Source: an uncultured Porphyromonas sp. (GTDB lineage: Bacteria > Bacteroidota > Bacteroidia > Bacteroidales > Porphyromonadaceae). Taken from it: a DNA stretch of 17,023 nucleotides. Positions 1 through 7,904 of this stretch are shown here, in pieces. The position numbers and the translations under genes are program-made. The notes beneath the pieces are model-generated. The model was not told the origin of the DNA. It saw only the letters and a program-made list of their open reading frames with translations, and searched no databases. The stretch lies in assembly GCA_902490315.1 (NCBI GenBank), contig CABUDK010000027.1, forward strand, positions 1 to 17,023, given 5' to 3'. Positions within the stretch are counted from its first letter, which is position 1; every line of letters starts with the position of its first letter.

Positions 1-109
1 CCTGCCAGAGCCCATTCATAAAGAGATGCCCCCACCAGGAGCGTCCCGTCATGAGTGCATCGTAGCGGTGCATCTGCTTGATATATGCGTTATGCTGAGC
101 CTTGGTCAT
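1..109 (-). CDS. Partial hypothetical protein (N-terminal 36 residues)
   Basis: An open frame runs off the left edge of the window and encodes 36 residues beginning MTKAQHNAYIKQMHRYDALM and continuing with an aromatic segment (TGRSWWGHLFMNGLWQ). I do not recognise the family. The reasons to believe it is a real gene are that the frame is open to the edge, the composition is protein-like, and a TAACTTTG box lies about 45 bases upstream at 153-160, the usual distance for a Bacteroidetes promoter. The frame stays open back to a stop near 165, so a non-ATG start slightly upstream cannot be excluded. No signal peptide is seen in the visible part. The gene faces the same way as its neighbours but is separated from the fimbrial operon by more than 600 bases with terminator-like hairpins, so it is probably a separate transcription unit. 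Confidence 0.5.
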   Translation of the reverse strand, partial: MTKAQHNAYIKQMHRYDALMTGRSWWGHLFMNGLWQ

Positions 110-152
110 CAGTTTCTGCGGGAAATACAGCTTGTATGGATCTATTACACCG

Positions 153-160
153 CAAAGTTA
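153..160 (-). promoter_or_regulatory. Putative -7 box of the leftmost partial gene
   Basis: The minus strand reads TAACTTTG, a full match to the Bacteroidetes -7 consensus TAnnTTTG, about 45 bases before the ATG at 109. The nearest TTTG that could be a -33 element (188-191) is 27 bases away, longer than usual, so only the -7 element is supported. Confidence 0.45.
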
Positions 161-261
161 TACCTCTTTGCTAAGGGATCATCCCCGCAAACCTACCCAG
201 TAGTAGGTACTGCTCACGAAACTACGGGGAGACGATGCCACTCTCCACAGAGGAATTTGGA

Positions 262-366
262 ATTTCCTCGGTGGAGATTTTTTATTTTCCACGGAGATAC
301 GGGAAAATTCTTCGGACTTATGATTTGAAACTTCGGAAGAATCAAACGAAACTTCGGAGGAATTTT
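262..366. repeat. Degenerate tandem repeat, 21-bp period, core CTTCGGA
   Basis: The hexamer CTTCGG occurs at 310-315, 331-336 and 352-357, exactly 21 bases apart. The best pair, GAAACTTCGGAAGAAT (327-342) and GAAACTTCGGAGGAAT (348-363), differs at one position. Two weaker units, CCACGGA (289-295) and TCCTCGG (265-271), appear to continue the array leftward with spacing of about 21-23 bases. The array lies 100-200 bases upstream of the putative promoter of the leftmost gene. It could be a minisatellite-like repeat or a row of binding sites phased by two helical turns; nothing in the sequence decides between these. Confidence 0.6.
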
Positions 367-384
367 TTCTTCCCCACCTGAAGA

Positions 385-429
385 ATAAAAAATAGCCACG
401 TAGGGATTTGGGATTTTCCACGTGGCTAT
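385..429 (-). terminator. Hairpin with T-run, probable minus-strand terminator
   Basis: ATAGCCACGT (392-401) pairs perfectly with ACGTGGCTAT (420-429) around an 18-base loop. On the minus strand the stem is followed directly by TTTTTTATTC, the form of an intrinsic terminator. It lies 315 bases past the stop of the large surface protein gene and so may be a second, backup terminator for the fimbrial operon, or may end an unrecognised short transcript from 430-676. The loop is longer than typical. Confidence 0.5.
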
Positions 430-467
430 CGAATTAGAGATTAGAAGTTAGAGATGTGTAGCCCCAT

Positions 468-624
468 GTAGGGACGCACGGTCAGACGCAGACCATCGGA
501 GCGTCCGTCGTAGTACAGCAATACGTGTAACGATTTGTAGGGACGCACGGTCGTGCGTCCGTTGTATCAAATGTTACAGCATCTTGATTTAACGGGGACG
601 GACGCACAGACCGTGCGTCCCTAC
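468..624. repeat. REP/BIME-like palindromic repeat cluster, copy A
   Basis: Three related units lie in the gap downstream of the large surface protein gene. The clearest is GTAG (537-540) followed by GGACGCAC (541-548), GGTC and GTGCGTCC (553-560). A second unit is in the opposite orientation: GGACGCAC (600-607), AGACC, GTGCGTCC (613-620), then CTAC (621-624), the reverse complement of GTAG. A decayed unit begins with GTAG at 468-471 and keeps only GGACGC (472-477) and GCGTCC (511-516) as arms. GTAG preceding a short hairpin is known from REP elements mobilised by RAYT proteins, and inverted pairs of REPs are called BIMEs. Membership in that class is my inference. Related copies occur near 7905-8057 and 16866-16955. 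Confidence 0.75.
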
Positions 625-676
625 AAGTCGTTACTCGTCACTAGAGTCACTAGACAGATCAGTCTCATGATACAGC

Positions 677-713
677 AATCGGGGTAGCTCTCACTAGGAG
701 GACTACCCCGATT
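677..713 (-). terminator. Hairpin just past the large surface protein gene
   Basis: AATCGGGGTAG (677-687) pairs perfectly with CTACCCCGATT (703-713) around a 15-base loop, 31 bases downstream of the stop codon at 744. There is no T-run after it on the minus strand, as with other hairpins in this window, so a terminator role is inferred from position and stem strength. It is the likely 3' end of the fimbrial operon mRNA. Confidence 0.6.
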
Positions 714-743
714 ACGTTATTTATATGCGACGAGCGCGTGTTC

Positions 744-3700
744 TTATCGCTGGAGCTTCTTGATCCAGCGGAGACCGTCGGCGGACTGTACGTCGAGCAG
801 TACGACGTCCGTCTCGGGCATCTCGATATCTACCTGCGTCTGACCATCGGTCGTAGCACGCTCTAGTAGATAGCCGTGTACGCTGTACAGCTGATAGCCT
901 GCGATACCCTGATCGTAGGAGATGCGATAGCCCGTAGCGGTGCGCTCGATGGCTAGCTCAGCCTCCTGATCCTGCTGCTCCTCGTAGCGGATATTGCCGT
1001 ACGACATACGTAGCTCGAAGCGGCGTCCGTCACGCTCGCTATAGCCGTAGCTGTAGGTCGGGTTGGCGAGCAAGTCCTGCTCGGTGCCTCGCAGACGGTC
1101 GTAGAGCGCCAGCTTGTCAAAAGGCTTCTCCGCCAACGTCGTGAAGTCTAGCGTGAGCATACCATCGGTAGGTGCAAAGACCCCTAGCTCGACCACGGCA
1201 CTAGGCACATTGGTCTGTACGAAGTTGCAGGTGCTATCGATCGGGCTGATGAAGTAGACAAGCGGTGCTGTCTGCATACCCTCCGGCGCCATCAGTGCTG
1301 GTGTCGACTCTTCCGTATCTTCGGGCAGCAGTACTGCAGAGGTATAGCCTCCCTCGGCATCGGTGACCTTCACCGCAACATACCGCTCAGTGATCTCATC
1401 AGACTCCTCGTCCGTGCTACGCAGCTCCGCACCCCGTCCGTCTGTACTGTTAGGATCCACAAGGACTGAGTGTCCTGGCGCAGTAGGGAAGTAAAGCGTT
1501 AGGGGTTCGCTCGAACGTATATTGACTACAAACGCTTGTAGAGGAGGAATTACATTTACGGTTAGATCCTTAATTCCATTCTTTGGTCTCCGACCAGCAA
1601 TATTGCCAGAATAGCGCCAAGCTCCGTCAGCATAGACATAGATTCCTCCCAGTAAAGATTCTGTTCCGTTCGCCTCCAACAACTTGCTATAGTCAATAGG
1701 ACACATAAAAGGATTGCCCACAAGCGTGTAGTTTCCCCTTTTAGGCATCCAGTTGCACTTTAAGGAGTAACCCTCGACCTCTTTCTTTCCTCCTTGACGA
1801 TCAGTTACAACAAATGTAGTTCCAATCCTTCCCGTCTTGTCATCCTCAAAGAGGAAGCGGTAGTCCCGTGCGAGGAATCTCGGTACAGAGTCGACCTTGC
1901 TAACTGGCTTTAAGTCTTTGGTATCAAAGTAGCCAAAGAATGAAGTACTAGCGGCAATTGAATCCGTTTTCTTTCCACTTCCATTAAGGTTGTAGTCATT
2001 GTCATACCAGTAGTAGGTCGTGATATATTTATGCCGTGGGTAGTGTTTTGCACGCTCCTTGTCCTCATAGTAGGGCAAGCGGATGATACCATCTAGCCCG
2101 TTGAGGTTCTTATGATCTATTGCTCCTGTCTTGTCTTTGTGGTAGCCCTCTACCTTGAGTGCTAATGCATAATTGTAGTCAGCAATGAGACTACCTTGCT
2201 TGCTGATGGGAATTTCGAAGGAAGCCTCCGATAGATTTTGTCTTAGCTTGACTTTGAGATAGCACTGATAGGTAAGCGGGTAGCCACCTAGGGAGAAGTC
2301 CCCAGCGTAGACATTCTTGAGCGGCGTAGAGACCATATACCAGCGATCCCGCTCTAGGAGCCGATCGTACGCCTCCGGATGTTTGGGGTCTTTGAGCGGC
2401 TGGATGGTTCCGTCAGACTGTACAATACCAAAGTTGTAGTCGATGAAGGCGCGCGAGTAGTGCGTCAGTCGCTGTGGCTCGCCTAGGGCAGAGCCAAAGT
2501 GGAAGTAGATATCGTTGCACTCGGGTACTCCCCAGCGAAGCGTATCAGTCTTCGTTGGGTCTAAGTTAGGATAGTAGTCATCGACTTCCCCTGGGAGGTG
2601 TACATCGGTACACCTAGCAGGAACTGCCTTAATAGAGTTGCCCAGACTGTCTGCCCAGTTATCGAGCGAGTTCCAGTCTGCAGAGGTAGCCTCCTTACGC
2701 CACCATAGCTCGGGTGGAGCGACAGATAGTATGAAGGGTACTGGTTCACCAACGCATGGTACGTTGGTAATCTCGAGCTTCCACTTGCCTGTGATTGCTC
2801 TAGTAGCATTAGGGATAATAATCTGGCGCCCCTTATGCGTCGTCTTTCCATCAGGTTCTGTCCAAATATACTCAGACTCAGGTCTGATGGGCGGACACGC
2901 TAGCTTAACAGTCTCTCCCTCACAATACTTGGTGTCATTAGTATCTGTGATGAAAGAAGAGCTTCCCAAGTCATTCATCTTGATGACCTCGCCACCGTTG
3001 TCTAGGAGACAGTCGCCAGATCCAGTCCTAATATAGAGTTTATACTCAGGCTGGATATTCTCTCCTGTAAGCTCAAAGACAACAGGCTCGCCCTGATCCT
3101 TCGAGGGAAGCCTCTTGCTGTCATAGAGTTTGTTTATATCCTTGACATCTCGTAGCTCTACGAAGACCTGACCTGCCGTATGAATGGGTCGTACCGATAC
3201 ATAGGCAGTCTGACCTCCTGGACAGATATAGGTATAGAGCTGATCCCGATCATAGGTGGGCGTTATAGCCTCTATCGTGAGTTCTGTACCTAGCTGGAGA
3301 CAAGATAAAGGCTCGGTGAATTTGCCTATCGCCTCATAGTTGTATTGAATCTTTATGGTAGAGGTCTTCCAAGGTAGCTCTATGTAGCAATCTTCGGGTT
3401 TCTCAGTGCTGGCTGGATCAAAGTATATCGTACCAGAGTCGATGAACTCCTCACTATCCACGGTAGTCTGGACAGCTTTTGCGTATATTGGCGCTGGTTC
3501 ATTATTACGCAAAAGGATGCCACGAGACTTCGCTCCACGGAAAGGATAGACACGAATCCTATCACAGCCAAACTTTTCGATCTCAGGCTTTAAGTCTTGA
3601 CCTTGATTCGCAAGTTCATACTTCACAGCTCCATACCAAAACGAAAAATATTTACCCGCATCAGCCCACTCAGATTCCTCACCACAATAGTTGAAGTACT

Positions 3701-5321
3701 TGATCTTGAACTGATAATTCCCCTCTGGGATCTTGATGTCATAGCACGGAGCTATATAAGGTGTCTTCTCTGGAGCTGACTCATTAGGGAAGGGGAAAAT
3801 AAAACTACTCTCATGGTCTGGTAAGATTTGAATAGGCTCTCCAATCTTAGGGAAGTATTTGTTTTGAGGTTTGTAATCATCTGGAGCGGAAACAAGTGTT
3901 AGCTCAGCACGAGCAAATGAGACCTTGTAAAATCGAGAATAACGCTCCTCACTAAGCGCCATAAAGAATACGGCATCTCTTTTTCCTTCGCAATAATGCC
4001 AACCTACTTGACCATCGTAAGGTCTAGGCGACCATCCTCTAAATTCATCCCACTGAATTTCTGTATCCCGATAATGTATTCCATACAGACAGTGTGGGCT
4101 ATACGTTTCGCCACCATATTTTTTCCCTTGGGGGTTGTATCCCAGTGACGAGTCTTTACCCCCACTATCCTTCATATAAATTCTATTATACTCCCCAGGA
4201 CTCAATTCACCATCCTCAAATACTTTCGGGATCTTAGCCTCCTCCTTCGTGTTAAAGGTTAGGTACATCCATTCATACGATCTGTATTTCTTAACACTAA
4301 TCGTCACAGGGAATGTGAGCTTATCAAGCCACTCATCCTTGATCTTAAAAGCGGGTGAAAAGCCCTCACATGGATTTGGGTTACCTCCTACGATGTCTAG
4401 CCAATGGTTAGGGTCAAAAGACTGCTCTCCAAAGTAACCTCCATAAGCATTGTTATCAAAGAAGCTACACTCAGGGTCTCTCACGCCTTTGACTCGGATG
4501 GCTAATGATGTCATGGCTGAATTATAGATTGACCCCACATATAGTTCATTAGGAGAGGGTCCATCATTAGGTAGCTTTATGAAGAGATAAGGCTTCTCAA
4601 CTATTACCGTATCACCCCAATCGTTTCTCACTCGAGTCTTAACGCGCCATACACCATAATCCCCAACGAAGGTAGGAGTCGTACCAGAGTCTTCTAGCGA
4701 CATCCAGTTGAGTTCGCCTTTATTCTCTCTATATTTATTATACTCTGCTTGAGTACAGATAGCAAACTCGATATACTCTTTTAGGGAGTCTAGAGAGTAG
4801 TAGTAGCCATCTCCTCCCTTTCCACTCTTAATGGGGGTAGCGACCCAGCGTGGACGGTCAGGAGAGGTAAACTCTTGAGTAAAAGGCTCTGTGTATAAAG
4901 ATCTCCACACATCTTCTTCCTTAATGACACCTGTAATAGTTTGCGTACAGCCTGTGGCATCAGATACGTTTACCACATATTTTCCACCAGGAATGTTATA
5001 GATTATATTAGAGGTAGAAGTACTTGTAAAGACCTTCCGTCCAGTAGCATAGCTATCTGGGTACTCAACTATCTCAAACTTATATGGAGGGGTACCTGCT
5101 TTGAGTGGTTGGAAGTCTATATATATCATTCCTGTAGGCACTTTTGCACCTTTGATAGCAGGGCGACCGCTTAGTTTTTTCCCTCCAACGATTTCAAAAT
5201 TACTACAGTTCTTTGGTGTCGTCTGCGCCTCTGCCGTGGTGGGTAGCAGGCAGAGTGCTGAGATGACCAGGAGGAGACTCCATATAGTGTGCACTAGTGT
5301 CGTGCTGTTGTATTGCTTCAT
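744..5321 (-). CDS. Giant secreted surface protein with Ig-like region and T9SS-like C-terminal domain (Mfa5 position)
   Basis: The product has 1525 residues. Residues 1-33 form a signal peptide with a hydrophobic stretch and likely cleavage near AEA-Q. Residues ~60-130 resemble SprB/PKD-type segments (PGGKYVVNVSDATGC). An Ig-like segment at ~795-865 starts YCEGETVKLACP and contains YIWTEPDGK. At ~873-890 is the WNSLDNW motif followed by a CTDVHLPG segment, then YMVSTPLK (~994), GNPFMCP (~1200) and PPLQAFVV (~1255), a series I associate with large T9SS cargo of Bacteroidetes. The last ~70 residues (YQLYSVHGYLL ... LDVQSADGLRWIKKLQR) look like a type A T9SS sorting domain. It should therefore reach the cell surface through the outer membrane. 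It follows the Mfa3-like gene by 78 bases and sits where P. gingivalis carries mfa5, but I see no von Willebrand A metal-site motif. A fimbrial tip or adhesin role is inferred from position. The interior is clearly more A+T-rich than the C-terminal coding end. Confidence 0.85.
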   Translation of the reverse strand: MKQYNSTTLVHTIWSLLLVISALCLLPTTAEAQTTPKNCSNFEIVGGKKLSGRPAIKGAKVPTGMIYIDFQPLKAGTPPYKFEIVEYPDSYATGRKVFTSTSTSNIIYNIPGGKYVVNVSDATGCTQTITGVIKEEDVWRSLYTEPFTQEFTSPDRPRWVATPIKSGKGGDGYYYSLDSLKEYIEFAICTQAEYNKYRENKGELNWMSLEDSGTTPTFVGDYGVWRVKTRVRNDWGDTVIVEKPYLFIKLPNDGPSPNELYVGSIYNSAMTSLAIRVKGVRDPECSFFDNNAYGGYFGEQSFDPNHWLDIVGGNPNPCEGFSPAFKIKDEWLDKLTFPVTISVKKYRSYEWMYLTFNTKEEAKIPKVFEDGELSPGEYNRIYMKDSGGKDSSLGYNPQGKKYGGETYSPHCLYGIHYRDTEIQWDEFRGWSPRPYDGQVGWHYCEGKRDAVFFMALSEERYSRFYKVSFARAELTLVSAPDDYKPQNKYFPKIGEPIQILPDHESSFIFPFPNESAPEKTPYIAPCYDIKIPEGNYQFKIKYFNYCGEESEWADAGKYFSFWYGAVKYELANQGQDLKPEIEKFGCDRIRVYPFRGAKSRGILLRNNEPAPIYAKAVQTTVDSEEFIDSGTIYFDPASTEKPEDCYIELPWKTSTIKIQYNYEAIGKFTEPLSCLQLGTELTIEAITPTYDRDQLYTYICPGGQTAYVSVRPIHTAGQVFVELRDVKDINKLYDSKRLPSKDQGEPVVFELTGENIQPEYKLYIRTGSGDCLLDNGGEVIKMNDLGSSSFITDTNDTKYCEGETVKLACPPIRPESEYIWTEPDGKTTHKGRQIIIPNATRAITGKWKLEITNVPCVGEPVPFILSVAPPELWWRKEATSADWNSLDNWADSLGNSIKAVPARCTDVHLPGEVDDYYPNLDPTKTDTLRWGVPECNDIYFHFGSALGEPQRLTHYSRAFIDYNFGIVQSDGTIQPLKDPKHPEAYDRLLERDRWYMVSTPLKNVYAGDFSLGGYPLTYQCYLKVKLRQNLSEASFEIPISKQGSLIADYNYALALKVEGYHKDKTGAIDHKNLNGLDGIIRLPYYEDKERAKHYPRHKYITTYYWYDNDYNLNGSGKKTDSIAASTSFFGYFDTKDLKPVSKVDSVPRFLARDYRFLFEDDKTGRIGTTFVVTDRQGGKKEVEGYSLKCNWMPKRGNYTLVGNPFMCPIDYSKLLEANGTESLLGGIYVYADGAWRYSGNIAGRRPKNGIKDLTVNVIPPLQAFVVNIRSSEPLTLYFPTAPGHSVLVDPNSTDGRGAELRSTDEESDEITERYVAVKVTDAEGGYTSAVLLPEDTEESTPALMAPEGMQTAPLVYFISPIDSTCNFVQTNVPSAVVELGVFAPTDGMLTLDFTTLAEKPFDKLALYDRLRGTEQDLLANPTYSYGYSERDGRRFELRMSYGNIRYEEQQDQEAELAIERTATGYRISYDQGIAGYQLYSVHGYLLERATTDGQTQVDIEMPETDVVLLDVQSADGLRWIKKLQR

Positions 5322-5399
5322 AGCCTATATCGGTTTATAGGATGGGGTTACTTGATAATGTGTCTGCGTAGATAAAGTACTCGGGTGTGTACCTCTCTA

Positions 5400-6812
5400 T
5401 TACTTATACTTAGGAGCAGCCAGCTGATATGGGATGATGTCGATCTTGTAGAGGCTGTTGCGATAGACGCTCTTGCTAGATGGATCAAACGTAGGAGGAT
5501 TACGCTGGAGGTAATCATCTGCTTTCTCATTTTGGCTTTCAAACTTGAAGACCTTCTCCTTAATAATTGGCTTATGATCGCCCGCCATATCCTTCCAGGG
5601 GTCGTGTGCTCCGTAGTATCCCCACTCAAACAAGAGGTATAGAGCCTTCTCATCGCCCACTGCGCCTTGAGGGACAAGCTTCTCCGGGAGGTAAAAGTAG
5701 TGCCTGTAGTCAAATAGATAACCACCTCCGATGGGGAACCCATCCTTTTCAAACTCTTTTATCTTATCCTCGTATCCGACGATAAAGCGCGTCTGTATTG
5801 GAGCCACTCGATCATCTAGGAGCCTACCAATACGCTCCACTGTAAACTCTGGAACATCACGATATTCGTTTAGCGGAAAGAGAGATGTAGTCTCAGGGAC
5901 CTTCCTAACCTCTGTATCGACACTATGAAAGCCCCAAGGGCCACGCCACTGCAAGTGTTCCTTGCCATTCTCATCAAAAGTGAGCAAGACGCACTCTTTG
6001 ATGGTTATCTCGACCTTGGCAAAGGTGCGTAGGAGCTCGATGCCTTGCGTAGGTGTGGGTAGCTTGATCTGCTGTGGACTCTCCTTGCTACCACCACGTG
6101 AGAAGGTTACACCATTGTACTCAGCAGTCATAGGAGAGAGAGGTTCAATGTATGGATTGTTGAAGTCTAGGAGCGGTCCCTGATGGGAGTCACAAAATCG
6201 TCTCGTGATGGGAATACGTATCTTCTTGAGATCCTCCAGTGTCTTAGCCTCTGTGAGCGCTTTCTTGAGTGCTGCTTCAGCCTCCTCCTCTCGCTTTTTC
6301 TCTCTATTGTATTCCTCATAGCCTGGAGGTAGTTTTCCTGGATCTAGAGACTTAGGATTCGTATAGGCACCCTCGTTGGCAACGACAACGAGATCATACT
6401 CGCCCAGCTCCGACTCTTCGAGCTTGAAGGAGATGCGAGCCTTGCCACCTTTATAGCTATAGTCGAAATTGCTATTGTTGGGATCGCTAGCGGTAGGTAC
6501 ACCCTGATCGTTAGAAATCAGGTTGGTAAAGAAGACATTCTTCTTTATTACTCCGTTTTTGATTAGGAAAATGCGCAGATCGTTCACGTAGTCCTCACGA
6601 TGCTCCTTATCGGTATTGATGCTGTAAACAGAGTCCTGCATACGTAGTCCATCGTTGCCATTAGGAGCGAGGGAGAGCGTCAGCGAGAGGTAGGTCTTAC
6701 CGTCATACTCCCCCTCGAGGCTATTGCGATCCCGCACACAACTGGTGCTGGTGAGGACCGCCCCCAAGATGAGGAGGAACGTATATATATGGGTATGTCG
6801 TAGTCTATTCAT
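5400..6812 (-). CDS. Mfa3-like minor fimbrial accessory lipoprotein
   Basis: The product has 470 residues. It begins with a lipoprotein signal (hydrophobic residues ~9-22, Cys25 in STSC). A single Arg (R57, in GLRMQD) lies where Arg-specific processing occurs in Bacteroidetes fimbrillins. The body carries fimbrillin-like strands (YVNDLRIFLIKNG; GEYDLVVVANEGAY) and ends YRNSLYKIDIIPY, similar to the terminal strands of FimE/Mfa-type accessory subunits. A charged, helix-prone insertion rich in K, E and A spans residues ~165-200. It lies 39 bases after the Mfa2-like gene and 78 bases before the giant gene, so co-transcription is likely. By order (mfa1-mfa2-here) and length (P. gingivalis Mfa3 is about 450 residues) it is best called Mfa3-like. 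The expected role is assembly of the tip complex or linking it to the shaft. It could instead be an Mfa4-like subunit; the sequence alone does not decide. Confidence 0.75.
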   Translation of the reverse strand: MNRLRHTHIYTFLLILGAVLTSTSCVRDRNSLEGEYDGKTYLSLTLSLAPNGNDGLRMQDSVYSINTDKEHREDYVNDLRIFLIKNGVIKKNVFFTNLISNDQGVPTASDPNNSNFDYSYKGGKARISFKLEESELGEYDLVVVANEGAYTNPKSLDPGKLPPGYEEYNREKKREEEAEAALKKALTEAKTLEDLKKIRIPITRRFCDSHQGPLLDFNNPYIEPLSPMTAEYNGVTFSRGGSKESPQQIKLPTPTQGIELLRTFAKVEITIKECVLLTFDENGKEHLQWRGPWGFHSVDTEVRKVPETTSLFPLNEYRDVPEFTVERIGRLLDDRVAPIQTRFIVGYEDKIKEFEKDGFPIGGGYLFDYRHYFYLPEKLVPQGAVGDEKALYLLFEWGYYGAHDPWKDMAGDHKPIIKEKVFKFESQNEKADDYLQRNPPTFDPSSKSVYRNSLYKIDIIPYQLAAPKYK

Positions 6813-6851
6813 AGTGATGTGACAACGTTAGTGTGGTCTATAAGAATGGGC

Positions 6852-7811
6852 TTAGAGGATGATCTCATAGGAGTGTACCATCCAGCCATCGACAAAGATA
6901 TCGACAGCATAGTGCGTATTATCGGGAAGCTCATGGAGACGTATCTCGATGTTGTATTCAAACTGACACTCGGGTCTGTAGTCAGGCGTCTTAGCTAGTA
7001 GCGTCTTAAGATCGTATGTAAAGATCTTAGCGCCCGTATCGGAGCGTACGAGACTAAGCTGGGGAGCTGTCTTAGCGTCATCTAGTCGTAGCGTGCTGAG
7101 ACGTGTGCTTCGCGTCGCACCCTTGCTGGGTAGTGCAGCCTCGTAGATGACATGCTTCGTAGGATTGGTCAGCTGACCCATGAAGTCGTAGGCAGCGTTG
7201 CTATCCTCGATCTCCATATGAAGCGGATAGATCACGTTGCTTGGCAACTCAGTAAGGGATATATTGAAATCGTTGCTGTAGCGCGTGAGGTTCGGCGCTA
7301 CGGGGACTCTAATGCTCGAACCTTCGGGTGGTACGGGACAGTCTACGGTACCTGTAGTGAAGTAGAGTGGCTCGGGGAGTAGTCCCATGTGTCGGTCTTG
7401 CTCGTTGAGTCGAAGTGCCAAGCGAGAATCAGCAAGCTTGGGACGAGCGGGGGAGACGAGATCACTCACCATATAGTGCTGGGGAGTGGCTCCGACCCAA
7501 AGGGAGTAGCGATAGGTATCACCGTGCTTGTTCGGTACGGGCACCTCTATCGCGGAGGTGGCAGTCAGATCGACTGACTCTAGATGCTTATAGGCGATGA
7601 TCTCTCCAGATGTGGGGTCACTAACGACTAAGTGTAGCGCTGCAGCCTTGCCTATGTAAGCGCTGTCAGACATACAGGGGGTCTGCATATAGGGTGTGAA
7701 GACCAGTATCGTGGGGCACTCGCCTCGATCATATATGTACTTATCACAGCTAACGAGTGATAAGACGAGGAGAGGCAGCAGGAGTATGCTATATATAGTG
7801 TGTCGCTTCAT
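6852..7811 (-). CDS. mfa2: Mfa2/FimB-family fimbrial anchor lipoprotein
   Basis: The product has about 320 residues, very close to P. gingivalis Mfa2 (about 324). I choose the start at 7811 (MKRHTIYS...) because it gives a standard lysine/arginine-led lipoprotein signal. An in-frame ATG three codons upstream (7820, MHF) is possible. The lipobox is LVSC, with the Cys followed by DKYIYDRGEC, the pattern that opens FimB/Mfa2 (PF08842) proteins. Two further cysteines follow (GEC, TPC). The family has two transthyretin-like domains and sits in the outer membrane, where it anchors the fimbria and sets its length; this protein's size and strand-rich sequence (RYSLWVGA; QFEYNIEIRL) agree. It follows mfa1 after a 267-base gap containing a palindromic hairpin and a nine-G run, which may lower its expression relative to mfa1. 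Confidence 0.85.
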   Translation of the reverse strand: MKRHTIYSILLLPLLVLSLVSCDKYIYDRGECPTILVFTPYMQTPCMSDSAYIGKAAALHLVVSDPTSGEIIAYKHLESVDLTATSAIEVPVPNKHGDTYRYSLWVGATPQHYMVSDLVSPARPKLADSRLALRLNEQDRHMGLLPEPLYFTTGTVDCPVPPEGSSIRVPVAPNLTRYSNDFNISLTELPSNVIYPLHMEIEDSNAAYDFMGQLTNPTKHVIYEAALPSKGATRSTRLSTLRLDDAKTAPQLSLVRSDTGAKIFTYDLKTLLAKTPDYRPECQFEYNIEIRLHELPDNTHYAVDIFVDGWMVHSYEIIL

Positions 7812-7886
7812 AAAATGCAACTGTGATTGAGAGATCGGGTATCGTTAGAATGGGGGGAACAGATACAGATAGTAAGGCCAACAAAA

Positions 7887-7895
7887 GGGGGGGGG
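7887..7895. repeat. Homopolymeric G9 tract upstream of mfa2
   Basis: Nine consecutive G (C on the transcribed strand) lie 76 bases before the mfa2 start, flanked by AAAA on both sides. Runs of this length are prone to slippage. Placed in a leader or promoter region, a change in length could alter expression of mfa2 and downstream genes. The run itself is directly seen; phase variation is conjecture. Confidence 0.5.
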
Positions 7896-7904
7896 AAAAG
7901 GAAG

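Noticed and set aside
179..421. 80-residue open frame on the minus strand across the tandem repeat
   Set aside because: Its heptad pattern follows from the 21-base DNA repeat, it overlaps the terminator-like hairpin, and it has no promoter or recognisable protein features.
468..624. Possible short CRISPR array in the repeat-rich gap
   Set aside because: The units are in opposite orientations, unequally spaced and individually degenerate, with no uniform spacers and no cas genes nearby.
744..5321. von Willebrand A domain expected for an Mfa5 protein
   Set aside because: I looked for a DxSxS-type metal site in the N-terminal half and found none; the protein matches other T9SS cargo motifs instead.
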